Below, in pieces: positions 1 to 8,817 of a DNA stretch of 64,000 nt (position 1 is the first letter of the stretch; each line of letters opens with the position of its first letter). The stretch is from the NCBI RefSeq assembly GCF_000407165.1, contig NZ_KE136479.1, positions 879,464 to 943,463 on the forward strand. The letters are read 5' to 3'. This DNA is from Enterococcus haemoperoxidus ATCC BAA-382. Lineage in GTDB: Bacteria > Bacillota > Bacilli > Lactobacillales > Enterococcaceae. Below the pieces are notes generated by a model that saw only the letters and a program-made list of their open reading frames with translations, was not told the origin of the DNA and made no database searches. A program made the position numbers and the translations under genes.

Positions 1-1757
1 AAGCGCGGTACAAAAAATCTATCAAATTACCAGAAAGTTCCAAACTACGGACGACAGTCCCATTAACCAATTGTTACACAGCTCCCTGCCGTAGTGACGG
101 CAGTTGTCCAATCAATCAGGATATTCCAGCTTATCTTCGTTATGTAAGCGAAGGAAACTATTTAGAAGCCTTAAAAGTGATCGTGGATAAAAATCCGCTG
201 CCATTTATTACAGGAACGATTTGTGCTCATCCTTGTATGACAAAATGTACGCGTCAGTTTTATGAAGGCTCGATCAAAATTCGTGAAGCAAAATTAGAAG
301 CTGCTGAACACGCTTATGATGAACTAATGGCAGGAATGGAAAAGCCTGTTCGTAAAGATAATGCGGCTAAAACAGCAGTTGTCGGTGGTGGACCAGCTGG
401 AATTTCTGCTGGATTCTTGCTTGCTCGTGAAGGCATGCCAGTGACAGTATTTGAAAAAGCCGATACGATTGGCGGTGTCTGTAGCCAAATCGTACCAGAA
501 TTTAGAATTTCAATGAAGTCTGTCCAAAATGATGTAGAGATGGCTAAATTTATGGGAGCTGAATTTAAGACTGGACAAGCTGCTCCAAGTATTGAAGTTT
601 TGCGCGAACAAGGATATACCAATATTATTTATGCGATTGGCGCTTGGAAACATGGCAATCTAAGACTAGAATCCGGCAAACCAGTAAACTCATTAGAATT
701 TTTAAAAGCCAATCGAAAAAATCCGCAAATCAATCCTTATGGCGAACAAATCGTGGTTGTAGGTGGTGGAAATACAGCGATGGATTGTGCTAGAGCTGCA
801 ACTACTTTACCGAACGTGAAAAAAGTATCCGTTGTGTACCGTCGAGACAAACGAAACATGCCAGCAGATGAGGAAGAATTGTATTTTGCTTTAGAAGACG
901 GCGTAGCATTTTTGGAATTACTATCTCCGATTAAACTAGACAATGGCAAACTAACTTGTGAAAAAATGCGCTTAGGAGAACGTGATAGTTCGGGGCGTCG
1001 CAGGCCAGTTGCTACGGGTGAATTTACGGAAGTTCTGGCTGATACCGTGATTGCAGCAGTTGGTGAAAAAGTCGATACAGATTTTTATCAATCAATTGGG
1101 ATTAAAACTGATCAATATGGAAAAGTTGTCTCAAATCAAGAAACGCTCGAAACTAATTTGAAAGATGTCTATGTGATTGGTGATGCCAATTTAGGACCTG
1201 CAACTATTGTCGAAGCCATTGCAGATGCAACTAAAGCTGCAAGAAACATTTGCCAAATTCATAACGAGCATTTTGAACAAACGAATCTTAATAAAGATGT
1301 GGCAGCTGTTCGGAACAAACGAGGCATTCTAGAATCAAATGAAGCACTTTGTGGGCAAGCAAGTAACTGTTTAGAATGTTCAACGATATGTGAATCGTGT
1401 ATGGATGTTTGCCCAAATAGAGCGAATATCGTTGTAAATGTTAAAGGTCAACCACAACCGCAGATTGTCCACATTGATCGGATGTGTAACGAATGTGGTA
1501 ACTGTGAAACCTTCTGTCCATATTCAAGTGCACCGTATAAAGATAAATTCACTTTATTCAACACAGAATCTGATTTTGAAAATAGTACGAATTCTGGTTT
1601 CTATGTAATCGATCCAATGGAAAAAAAATGCCTTGTTCGTTTATGGGGCAATATTTCAACAATTCATTTGGACACACAAGGAGCAGATATTCCAGCGGAC
1701 ATCATCGATTTAATGGATACGATGATCGAAGACTATGACTATTGTATGCAAGTGTAA
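1..1757 (+). CDS. ygfK: YgfK-family putative selenate reductase subunit (5' truncated by window edge)
   Basis: The frame is already open at the left edge (first full codon at base 3), so 584 C-terminal residues are visible of a family about 1,000 long; the GTG at 177 is internal. Visible in order: a cysteine-rich Fe-S segment (CRSDGSCPINQD, then CAHPCMTKC), an FAD-binding GGGPAGISAG, a NAD(P)-binding GGGNTAMDCA, and two C-terminal ferredoxin-like cysteine clusters (CLECSTICESCMDVCP and CNECGNCETFCP). This is the layout of glutamate-synthase-small-subunit-like flavoproteins fused to ferredoxin domains, as in YgfK. Family knowledge: YgfK travels with selenium-dependent molybdenum hydroxylase genes and is required in anaerobic urate catabolism; the selenate reductase name is historical. 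It probably moves electrons between NAD(P)H and a purine-derived substrate in the cytoplasm. It heads the visible part of the catabolic operon. Confidence 0.9.
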   Translation, partial: ARYKKSIKLPESSKLRTTVPLTNCYTAPCRSDGSCPINQDIPAYLRYVSEGNYLEALKVIVDKNPLPFITGTICAHPCMTKCTRQFYEGSIKIREAKLEAAEHAYDELMAGMEKPVRKDNAAKTAVVGGGPAGISAGFLLAREGMPVTVFEKADTIGGVCSQIVPEFRISMKSVQNDVEMAKFMGAEFKTGQAAPSIEVLREQGYTNIIYAIGAWKHGNLRLESGKPVNSLEFLKANRKNPQINPYGEQIVVVGGGNTAMDCARAATTLPNVKKVSVVYRRDKRNMPADEEELYFALEDGVAFLELLSPIKLDNGKLTCEKMRLGERDSSGRRRPVATGEFTEVLADTVIAAVGEKVDTDFYQSIGIKTDQYGKVVSNQETLETNLKDVYVIGDANLGPATIVEAIADATKAARNICQIHNEHFEQTNLNKDVAAVRNKRGILESNEALCGQASNCLECSTICESCMDVCPNRANIVVNVKGQPQPQIVHIDRMCNECGNCETFCPYSSAPYKDKFTLFNTESDFENSTNSGFYVIDPMEKKCLVRLWGNISTIHLDTQGADIPADIIDLMDTMIEDYDYCMQV

Positions 1758-1808
1758 AAAAAGACATGAGTTGCGCAAAAACAACTTCTGAATGATGGAG
1801 GTTAAAAA

Positions 1809-3191
1809 ATGTCTATTCTTTTCAAAGGCGGAACAGTAGTGTCCGCAAAAGATCGCCGTCAAGTAGACGTAAGAATTGATGGGGAAAAAATTATTGAAAT
1901 GGGGACAAATTTAAAAACAAAGGATTCTAACATAGTTGATGTTTCAGGATGCTTTTTACTACCGGGATTTATCGATGCTCATACTCATTTAGAGCTAAAT
2001 AATGGTAAAGGATCAATGGGCACCGCAGATAATTTTTATACAGGAAGCAAAGCCGCGGTTGCCAAAGGAACAACTACGGTGATCGATATGGCGACCCCAA
2101 GTAAAGGCAGTTCATTGAAAGACTGCCTAAAGGTTTGGGACCAGTTAGCTCGGGGAAACAGCTCTTGTGATTACACTTATCATATGTCGATCATTGAGTG
2201 GAATCCAAGCATTAAAGCAGAAATCAATGAAATGATCGATGCCGGTATTACCTCATTTAAGATGTATATGGCCTATGACAATTTAAGAACAACGGATGGG
2301 GAAATTTTTGAAGCAATGAGTGAAATTCGTAAGTTTCAGGGCATGTTAGGGATTCATTGTGAAAATGGTGATATGGTCAATAAAATGATCGCAAAATTTG
2401 TAGCAGAAGGGAAACGCTCCCCACATTATCATCCATTAACAAGACCTGATTCAGTTGAAGCTGAAGCGGTAGAGCGTTACTTAATGATTGCTGATTTAGT
2501 TGGTCTATCTGTTAATATCGTTCATTTAAGTAGCAAACGATCATTAGAGGCAGTCCAGCGTGCAAGAGCTCGTAATCAAAAAGTTTATGTAGAAACATGT
2601 CCTCAATATTTAGTTTTAGATGATCATTTATATGATGGACCTGAATTTGAAGGAGCAAAATATGTTTGTTCACCGCCTTTGCGTAAGATTAGTGATCAAA
2701 AAGCACTGTGGGATGGTGTGATCAATGGTCAAGTGAACACGATTTCAACAGACCATTGTAGCTTTAACTTTGAAGGACAAAAAACAATCGGAAAAGATGA
2801 TTTCAGTAAAATCCCGAATGGTATGCCAGGAGTTGAGACTCGCCCCGAGTTGATTTATACCTATGGGGTAACGACTGGAAAAATCAGTTTAGAACGAATG
2901 ATCGGGTTACTTTCAGAAGATATCGCCAAACAGTTTTCAATGTATCCGCAAAAAGGCATCATCCAAGTAGGCAGTGACGCAGATATCGTCGTTTGGGACC
3001 CAAATACGACTGGAATTATTTCAGCTACAACGCAACTTCAAAATGTTGACTATACACCGTATGACGGGATGCAAACAACAGGCAGTGCTAAGTCAGTTTA
3101 TCTCAGAGGTCAAAAAATAGCTGAAGAAGGTCAAGTTGTTTTAGAAAAACAAGGGAAGTTTATATTCAGAAAAAGTACAAAGAATAACTAG
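1809..3191 (+). CDS. hydA: Dihydropyrimidinase / D-hydantoinase (cyclic amidohydrolase)
   Basis: 460 residues, full family length, with GGAGG eight bases before the ATG. The protein is a metal-dependent amidohydrolase that opens hydantoin or dihydropyrimidine rings to N-carbamoyl amino acids. All binuclear-metal ligands are visible: His58 and His60 in DAHTH, the lysine that becomes carbamylated (Lys151 in TSFKMYMAY), His183 in GIHCEN, His239 in IVHLSS, and Asp315 in STDHCSF. It matches the YgeZ/HyuA phenylhydantoinase group that accompanies ygfK, ygeX, ygeY and ygeW. In this context it probably opens a ring derived from urate or xanthine. SsnA, another amidohydrolase of such clusters, is not in the window and may lie to the left. 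Confidence 0.92.
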   Translation: MSILFKGGTVVSAKDRRQVDVRIDGEKIIEMGTNLKTKDSNIVDVSGCFLLPGFIDAHTHLELNNGKGSMGTADNFYTGSKAAVAKGTTTVIDMATPSKGSSLKDCLKVWDQLARGNSSCDYTYHMSIIEWNPSIKAEINEMIDAGITSFKMYMAYDNLRTTDGEIFEAMSEIRKFQGMLGIHCENGDMVNKMIAKFVAEGKRSPHYHPLTRPDSVEAEAVERYLMIADLVGLSVNIVHLSSKRSLEAVQRARARNQKVYVETCPQYLVLDDHLYDGPEFEGAKYVCSPPLRKISDQKALWDGVINGQVNTISTDHCSFNFEGQKTIGKDDFSKIPNGMPGVETRPELIYTYGVTTGKISLERMIGLLSEDIAKQFSMYPQKGIIQVGSDADIVVWDPNTTGIISATTQLQNVDYTPYDGMQTTGSAKSVYLRGQKIAEEGQVVLEKQGKFIFRKSTKNN

Positions 3192-3199
3192 AGGAATCT

Positions 3200-3215
3200 A
3201 TCAACGGACGTTGAT
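3200..3215 (+). other. Short intercistronic hairpin between hydA and dpaL
   Basis: ATCAACG and CGTTGAT form a perfect inverted repeat around a GA centre (effectively a 6-bp stem with a 4-nt loop). No T-run follows, so it is not an intrinsic terminator. It may be an RNA stability or processing element. Similar small hairpins sit in other gaps of this operon. Confidence 0.4.
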
Positions 3216-3244
3216 TTAAATAAAAAGATGGAGGGGAAAATTTT

Positions 3245-4438
3245 TTGAAAAAAATAAAATGGACGGCAAATGAAATGCCAAAAACAAATGATCAGTATTT
3301 AACACTAATGTCAAAGGAAGCAATCGAAAAAGCTTTAGCTTTTCATCGTAGTTTCCCTCAATACAGTCAGACGCCATTAGCTGAATTAAAAAATATGGCT
3401 GAATATTTAGGACTAAAAGATTTTTTTGTTAAAGATGAATCCTATCGTTTTGGGTTAAATGCATTTAAAGTGCTAGGTGGCTCGTTTGCTATGGCCAATT
3501 ACATTGCAGAAAAGCTTGGAAAAGATGTTGCAGATTTGACCTATGATGTTTTAACTTCTGATCAACTTCGGAATGAATTTGGTCAGGCGACATTTTTCAC
3601 GGCGACCGATGGAAATCATGGACGCGGCGTTGCTTGGGCTGCAAATAAGTTAGGGCAAAAAGCAGTTGTATTAATGCCTAAAGGCTCTACTCAAACAAGA
3701 AAAGAAAATATTGAAAAAGAAGGTGCAACTGTTACCATCGAAGAAGTCAATTACGACGAATGTGTACGTATGGCTAACAAGATGGCTGAAGAAACTGAAA
3801 ACGGTGTCATGGTTCAAGATACCGCGTGGGAGGGGTATGAAAAAATTCCGACATGGATCATGCAAGGATATGGAACAATGGCATTAGAAGCATCTAAACA
3901 GTTAAAAGAATCTGGGAAAGAACGACCAACACATGTATTCGTTCAAGCAGGTGTTGGTAGTTTAGCAGGAGCTGTTGTGGGGTATTTTGCTAATCTTTAT
4001 CCTGATGATCCACCGAAAATGATTGTTGTTGAAGCGCAAGCGGCAGATTGCCTGTATCAATCTGCAATTGAAAAAGATGGCAAGATTCGTTTTGTTGAAG
4101 GCGATTTACAAACCATAATGGCAGGACTTGCCTGTGGTGAACCTAATACAATTTCATTCGATATTTTAGAAAATCATACCTCAGTCTTTGTTTCAGCGCC
4201 TGACTGGGTTTCAGAAAAAGGGATGAGAATGCTTGGAGCACCATTAAAAGGTGATCCTCAAGTGATTTCAGGCGAATCAGGAGCAGTCGCAATGGGCATA
4301 GTTGCAACGGCTATGCAAGATCCTGAATACAAAGAGTTACGTAATGTACTAGAACTAGATGAAAATTCAAGCGTTCTAATGTTTTCAACAGAAGGCGACA
4401 CAGATCCAGATAACTATAAAAAAATCTTATGGAGGTAA
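3245..4438 (+). CDS. dpaL: Diaminopropionate ammonia-lyase (DpaL / YgeX)
   Basis: 397 residues, starting at a TTG placed 8 bases after a strong GGAGGGG. It is a fold-type II PLP enzyme that converts 2,3-diaminopropionate to pyruvate plus two ammonia. The PLP lysine is Lys75 in GLNAFKVLGG; the phosphate-binding glycine-rich loop is in the QAGVGSLAGA region, and the substrate-side ATDGNHGRGVAW motif is present. Length and motifs match E. coli YgeX. It supplies the carbon exit of the cluster: its product, pyruvate, is the substrate of the oxidoreductase encoded at 28.3-31.8 kb. ygeY starts 5 bp after its stop, which suggests tight co-translation. Confidence 0.94.
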   Translation: MKKIKWTANEMPKTNDQYLTLMSKEAIEKALAFHRSFPQYSQTPLAELKNMAEYLGLKDFFVKDESYRFGLNAFKVLGGSFAMANYIAEKLGKDVADLTYDVLTSDQLRNEFGQATFFTATDGNHGRGVAWAANKLGQKAVVLMPKGSTQTRKENIEKEGATVTIEEVNYDECVRMANKMAEETENGVMVQDTAWEGYEKIPTWIMQGYGTMALEASKQLKESGKERPTHVFVQAGVGSLAGAVVGYFANLYPDDPPKMIVVEAQAADCLYQSAIEKDGKIRFVEGDLQTIMAGLACGEPNTISFDILENHTSVFVSAPDWVSEKGMRMLGAPLKGDPQVISGESGAVAMGIVATAMQDPEYKELRNVLELDENSSVLMFSTEGDTDPDNYKKILWR

Positions 4439-4443
4439 TATAA

Positions 4444-5760
4444 ATGGATTTCAAAGAAATTAACGAAGCAGCAGAAGGTTACAGAAAGGATATGATCCAA
4501 TTTTTACGAGATTTAGTCAAAATTCCAGGAGAAAGTGCTGAAGAAGGCGCAAAAATGGATCGTGCTAAAGCCGAAATGCAAAAATTAGGTTTTGACAAAA
4601 TCGAAGTAGATCCTCAAGGAAATTTACTTGGATACATGGGAACTGGTAAAAAATTGATTGCGTTTGATGGTCATATGGACACAGTGGGAATCGGCGAAAT
4701 GAGTAACTGGGAATTTGATCCGTATGATGGTTATGAAACAGATACAGAAATCGGCGGACGTGGTACATCTGACCAAGAAGGCGGTATTGTTTCAGCCATT
4801 TATGGCGCTAAAATCATGAAAGATCTTGGGTTATTAAATGAAAAATATACAGCATTAGTAACGGTTACGGTACAAGAAGAAGATTGTGATGGATTATGTT
4901 GGCAATACATCATCAAAGAAGACGGTATTCGTCCTGAATTTGTTGTCTCGACTGAACCAACAGATGGAGGAATCTATCGTGGTCAACGTGGTCGAATGGA
5001 AATCAAAGTAGACGTTAAAGGGGTATCTTGTCACGGGTCAGCTCCTGAACGTGGGGATAATGCGATTTATAAAATGGCCGACATTTTACAAGATGTGCGT
5101 GCGTTAAACAACAATGGGGATACTGAAAGTACTGTGATTAAAGGTTTAGTTCGTATGCTTGATGAAAAATATAACCCTGAATGGAAAGAAGCACGTTTCT
5201 TAGGAAAAGGAACTGTTACAGCTTCACAAATCTTCCATTCATCACCAAGTCGCTGTGCAGTAGCAGATGGTTGTACAGTTTCATTAGATCGCCGAATGAC
5301 TGCAGGGGAAACTTGGGAAAGTTGTTTAGAAGAAATTCGTAACTTACCTGCAGTTAAAAAATACGGAGATGATGTTGTCGTTTCAATGTATGACTACGAT
5401 CGTCCATCATATACTGGTTTAACGTATCCAATCGAATGTTACTTCCCAACTTGGGTGATTCCAGAAGAACATGGTGTAACAAAAGCCTTGATGGAAACAC
5501 ACAGAAATCTTTATGGTGAAGAACGTCTTGGCTCAAAAGAAACGATTGACATGCGTAAAGCACGTCCATTGTTAGACAAATGGACATTCTCAACAAATGG
5601 CGTATCGATCATGGGACGCAATGGCATTCCGTGTATTGGGTTTGGTCCAGGAGCCGAAGCCCAAGCGCATGCGCCAAATGAAAAAACATGGAAAGATGAT
5701 TTAGTCCGTTGCGCTGCAGTGTACGCTGCATTGCCAACTGTCTATTGTGAAAATAACTAA
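4444..5760 (+). CDS. ygeY: YgeY-family selenium-metabolism-linked M20 hydrolase
   Basis: 438 residues. M20 peptidase/deacylase fold with two-metal site: His77 and Asp79 in [10 protein letters not shown], the bridging Asp110 in RGTSDQEGG, and the general-base and ligand glutamates around 145-146 in TVQEEDCDG. The family removes acyl or carbamoyl groups from amino acids. In selenium/molybdenum purine clusters YgeY is thought to hydrolyse a ureido compound on the way to 2,3-diaminopropionate; the exact substrate here is inferred. The RBS GGAGG overlaps the end of dpaL, so the two genes are translationally close. Confidence 0.92.
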   Translation: MDFKEINEAAEGYRKDMIQFLRDLVKIPGESAEEGAKMDRAKAEMQKLGFDKIEVDPQGNLLGYMGTGKKLIAFDGHMDTVGIGEMSNWEFDPYDGYETDTEIGGRGTSDQEGGIVSAIYGAKIMKDLGLLNEKYTALVTVTVQEEDCDGLCWQYIIKEDGIRPEFVVSTEPTDGGIYRGQRGRMEIKVDVKGVSCHGSAPERGDNAIYKMADILQDVRALNNNGDTESTVIKGLVRMLDEKYNPEWKEARFLGKGTVTASQIFHSSPSRCAVADGCTVSLDRRMTAGETWESCLEEIRNLPAVKKYGDDVVVSMYDYDRPSYTGLTYPIECYFPTWVIPEEHGVTKALMETHRNLYGEERLGSKETIDMRKARPLLDKWTFSTNGVSIMGRNGIPCIGFGPGAEAQAHAPNEKTWKDDLVRCAAVYAALPTVYCENN

Positions 5761-5793
5761 TCACCAGAAATAAAAATAAAAGGGAAAAACGAT

Positions 5794-5830
5794 CCGATAT
5801 TCTGATGAGTAAAGGACGTTGGAATATCGG
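5794..5830 (+). promoter_or_regulatory. Stem-loop between ygeY and ygeW
   Basis: CCGATATTC (5794-5802) pairs perfectly with GAATATCGG (5822-5830) across a 19-nt loop, in the 102-bp gap before ygeW. No T-run follows the stem, so readthrough is expected. It could be a protein-binding operator or an RNA processing or stability element; nothing in the window decides which. Confidence 0.45.
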
Positions 5831-5862
5831 CTATCGTATTATTCATATAGAGGAGAAATGAC

Positions 5863-7056
5863 ATGGAAACTTTTAACGACTATATTGCAAAATTGGACAA
5901 ATTAGAATTTGATAAAATGTACGAAAACGACTTTTTCTTAACATGGGAAAAAACGCGTGATGAATTAGAAGCCGTTTTCACCGTAGCAGATACATTACGC
6001 TATTTGCGTGAAAATAATATTTCAACGAAAATTTTTGATAGTGGTTTAGGGATTTCATTATTCCGTGATAACTCAACAAGAACTCGCTTTAGTTTTGCTT
6101 CTGCTTGTAATCTTTTAGGATTAGAAGTTCAAGATTTAGACGAAGGAAAAAGCCAAATTTCTCATGGGGAAACTGTTCGTGAAACAGCAAACATGATCTC
6201 GTTTATGGCGGATATCATCGGGATTCGTGATGATATGTATATTGGAAAAGGCAACACTTACATGCGAGAAGTGTCTGAATCAGTTCAAGAAGGACACAAA
6301 GATGGCGTGTTAGAACAACGGCCAACATTGGTCAACTTACAATGTGATATCGATCATCCTACTCAAGCAATGGCAGATGCATTACATTTGATCCATGAAT
6401 TTGGCGGTGTCGAAAACTTAAAAGGCAAAAAAGTAGCGATGACTTGGGCGTATTCACCATCTTATGGCAAACCATTATCAGTTCCTCAAGGAATCGTAGG
6501 TTTAATGACACGTCTTGGTATGGATGTGGTGTTGGCTCATCCAGAAGGCTATGAAATCATGCCTGAAGTTGAAGAAGTTGCGAAGAAAAATGCAACTGAA
6601 GCTGGCGGTTCATTTACCAAAACAAACAGTATGGCTGAAGCCTTTAAAGATGCCGATGTTGTGTATCCTAAGAGCTGGGCACCATTTGCAGCAATGGAAA
6701 AACGTACACAATTATACGGTGAAGGGGATCAAGCTGGTATTGACAAGCTGGAAAAAGAATTGCTTGCTCAAAATACCAACCACAAAGATTGGGAATGTAC
6801 AGAAGAATTGATGAAAACAACAAAAAATGGAAAAGCGTTGTATATGCACTGCTTACCTGCTGATATCACAGGTGTAAGTTGTGATGAAGGGGAAGTTGAA
6901 GCTTCAGTCTTTGACCGTTATCGTGTTGAACTATACAAAGAAGCAAGTTATAAACCCTATATTATTGCGGCTATGATCTTCTTAAGTAAAGTTAAAAGCC
7001 CGCAAGCTACATTAAAAGAACTTGAAAAAAAAGCAACACCAAGAGAAGTCAAATAG
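5863..7056 (+). CDS. ygeW: Knotted carbamoyltransferase YgeW
   Basis: 397 residues, ATG preceded by AGAGGAG. It is an aspartate/ornithine-carbamoyltransferase relative. The carbamoyl-phosphate-binding STRTR motif is at residues 71-75 (LFRDNSTRTRFSF) and the HCLP motif is near residue 328. The YgeW group is a trefoil-knotted family distinct from ornithine transcarbamylase. With a carbamate kinase next in the operon, the probable direction is phosphorolysis of a ureido intermediate to carbamoyl phosphate. The substrate (a 2,3-diureidopropionate-like compound) is inferred from pathway models, not visible in sequence. Confidence 0.93.
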   Translation: METFNDYIAKLDKLEFDKMYENDFFLTWEKTRDELEAVFTVADTLRYLRENNISTKIFDSGLGISLFRDNSTRTRFSFASACNLLGLEVQDLDEGKSQISHGETVRETANMISFMADIIGIRDDMYIGKGNTYMREVSESVQEGHKDGVLEQRPTLVNLQCDIDHPTQAMADALHLIHEFGGVENLKGKKVAMTWAYSPSYGKPLSVPQGIVGLMTRLGMDVVLAHPEGYEIMPEVEEVAKKNATEAGGSFTKTNSMAEAFKDADVVYPKSWAPFAAMEKRTQLYGEGDQAGIDKLEKELLAQNTNHKDWECTEELMKTTKNGKALYMHCLPADITGVSCDEGEVEASVFDRYRVELYKEASYKPYIIAAMIFLSKVKSPQATLKELEKKATPREVK

Positions 7057-7368
7057 CGCTAAGATGAATTAGGCATGAAGTGAGATGTTTTCTCTATCGA
7101 TGATGATAGTGAGAAGAAACTAATTTGTTCTCTTTTCAAAACGTAAATGAAACAATCATAAGACCTTTCCAAGTCCATTTATGAATACTATCTGTTAAAG
7201 ATAAGACTGTATTGACAGAAATCTGCTGTCCACAGATTCTGATCACTTCATGCAAAATTCAGTGCTTACTTAACAGTCAACGATATGATTTATTGAGAGA
7301 AAGCATCTTACTTTTAAAATAACCAACAAAGAAATAACGATAAAATTGAAAATGAGGTGAATCACTGA
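7057..7368 (+). promoter_or_regulatory. 312-bp intergenic leader before the carbamate kinase gene
   Basis: No gene is seen. The stretch holds an imperfect inverted repeat near 7089-7116 (TTCTC..TATC against GATA..GAGAA) and a bulged hairpin, CAGAAATCTG at 7216-7225 with CAGATTCTG at 7233-7241. I see no convincing sigma-A promoter and no classic terminator. Its length is unusual inside an otherwise compact operon, so a regulatory or processing role is possible. Confidence 0.35.
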
Positions 7369-8307
7369 ATGGTAAAACGAGTTGTAGTTGCTCTTGGCGG
7401 AAATGCGCTTGGCAATAATTTAACAGAACAAATGACTGCCGTGAAAGAAACATCGAAAGCCATTGCAGATTTGATTGAAGCAGGATATGAAGTTATTTTG
7501 TCTCATGGAAATGGACCACAAGTTGGGATGATTCAACTGGCAATGGAAGAACTTTCATTGAGTGATCCAAGTAAATATCCAACGATTCCATTATCAGTAT
7601 GTGTGGCAATGAGTCAGAGTTATATCGGCTATGATCTACAAAATGCGTTACGAGAAGAATTATTGAATCGTAAGTTGGAACAACCAGTGGGAACGGTGAT
7701 TACACAAGTAGCAGTTGATCCAAAAGACCCTGCATTTGACCGTCCCGCCAAACCAATCGGTCGTTTTATGACTAAAGAAGAAGCTGAAGCGCTTGTGAAA
7801 GAAAAACAAATAACGGTGGCTGAAGATTCTGGTCGCGGGTATCGTCAAGTTGTGGCATCACCAAAACCAAAAGAAATTATTGAAATCCAAACGATCACTT
7901 CTCTGATCAACGCAGGCCAAACAGTGATCGCGTGTGGTGGCGGAGGCATTCCTGTAGTGAAAAATGGCAACCATTTAAGTGGAGCTGCAGCTGTTATTGA
8001 TAAAGATTTCTGTAGTGAGTTGTTAGCTGAACTGGTTGATGCAGATTTACTAATTATTTTGACAGCGGTAGAAAAAGTCTGTGTAGATTTTGGTGAACCA
8101 ACACAAAAAGAATTAAGCCAAGTATCGACGAGTGAAATGAAAAAACATGTGGCTGACGGTCAATTTGCACCTGGCTCAATGCTGCCGAAAGTCGAAGCGG
8201 CAATCCAATTTGCTGAATCAAAACCGGGACGAAAAACACTGATCACGTTATTAGAAAAAGCCAAAGACGGAATCGTTGGAAAGACGGGAACGATCATTGA
8301 GCAATAA
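7369..8307 (+). CDS. arcC: Carbamate kinase
   Basis: 312 residues, normal family length; ATG after GAGGTGA. The enzyme transfers phosphate from carbamoyl phosphate to ADP, giving ATP, CO2 and ammonia. Visible family motifs: VVALGGNALG at the N-terminus, SHGNGPQVGMIQ, the SGRGYRQVVASPKP segment and IACGGGGIPV. No arginine deiminase or ornithine carbamoyltransferase gene is nearby. This copy therefore probably serves YgeW (the YqeA role in E. coli) and is the substrate-level phosphorylation step of the purine route. Confidence 0.94.
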   Translation: MVKRVVVALGGNALGNNLTEQMTAVKETSKAIADLIEAGYEVILSHGNGPQVGMIQLAMEELSLSDPSKYPTIPLSVCVAMSQSYIGYDLQNALREELLNRKLEQPVGTVITQVAVDPKDPAFDRPAKPIGRFMTKEEAEALVKEKQITVAEDSGRGYRQVVASPKPKEIIEIQTITSLINAGQTVIACGGGGIPVVKNGNHLSGAAAVIDKDFCSELLAELVDADLLIILTAVEKVCVDFGEPTQKELSQVSTSEMKKHVADGQFAPGSMLPKVEAAIQFAESKPGRKTLITLLEKAKDGIVGKTGTIIEQ

Positions 8308-8337
8308 ATCAAAATAAGCAAGAGAAGGAGTGAGTCG

Positions 8338-8718
8338 ATGACAAACAAAATGGTCAACTCAACAAATGCTCCAGCTGCTGTAGGACCTTATTCCCATTCA
8401 GTTTTAGCTGGACAAACACAATATATCTCTGGGCAATTAGGATTAGATCCGGTAAACGGAGAAATGAAAGCAACAGTTGAACAACAAGCAGAACAAGCCC
8501 TGATCAATTTAGGTGCAATTTTGAAAGAAACGGGTATGACGTATGACAATGTTGTAAAGACAACGGTTTTCTTAAAAAACATGTCAGACTTTAGTAAAAT
8601 CAATGCTATTTATGGAAAATATTTTTCTAATGTTCTTCCTGCCCGTTCTTGCGTAGAAGTATGCGAATTACCTAAGAGTGGACTTTTTGAAGTAGAAGCA
8701 ATCGCAGTCAAAAATTAA
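8338..8718 (+). CDS. ridA: RidA/YjgF-family reactive intermediate deaminase
   Basis: 126 residues with a good GAAGGAG site. The small single-domain fold has the family signature near the C-terminus (LPARSCVEVCELPKSGLFEVEAIA), including the conserved arginine, and the N-terminal PAAVGPYSHS. RidA proteins hydrolyse enamine/imine intermediates released by PLP enzymes. The neighbouring DpaL makes a 2-aminoacrylate-type intermediate, so a protective role in the same pathway fits well. Gene symbol by family; the exact paralogue is uncertain. Confidence 0.9.
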   Translation: MTNKMVNSTNAPAAVGPYSHSVLAGQTQYISGQLGLDPVNGEMKATVEQQAEQALINLGAILKETGMTYDNVVKTTVFLKNMSDFSKINAIYGKYFSNVLPARSCVEVCELPKSGLFEVEAIAVKN

Positions 8719-8742
8719 TTTTTGAAATATTTCTGATCAAAG

Positions 8743-8786
8743 AAAAGGGTTGCGGATTTTTAAACTCGGATAAGTGCAGTCCTTTT
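8743..8786 (+). terminator. Hairpin between ridA and permease gene
   Basis: AAAAGGGTTGC (8743-8753) pairs with GCAGTCCTTTT (8776-8786) with two G-T wobbles in the middle, and the stem ends in a short T-run. It may act as a partial terminator or attenuator, since the permease gene follows in the same direction. Confidence 0.5.
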
Positions 8787-8817
8787 TAAAATAAAAAGCG
8801 AAGAAGGAAACTTGCCT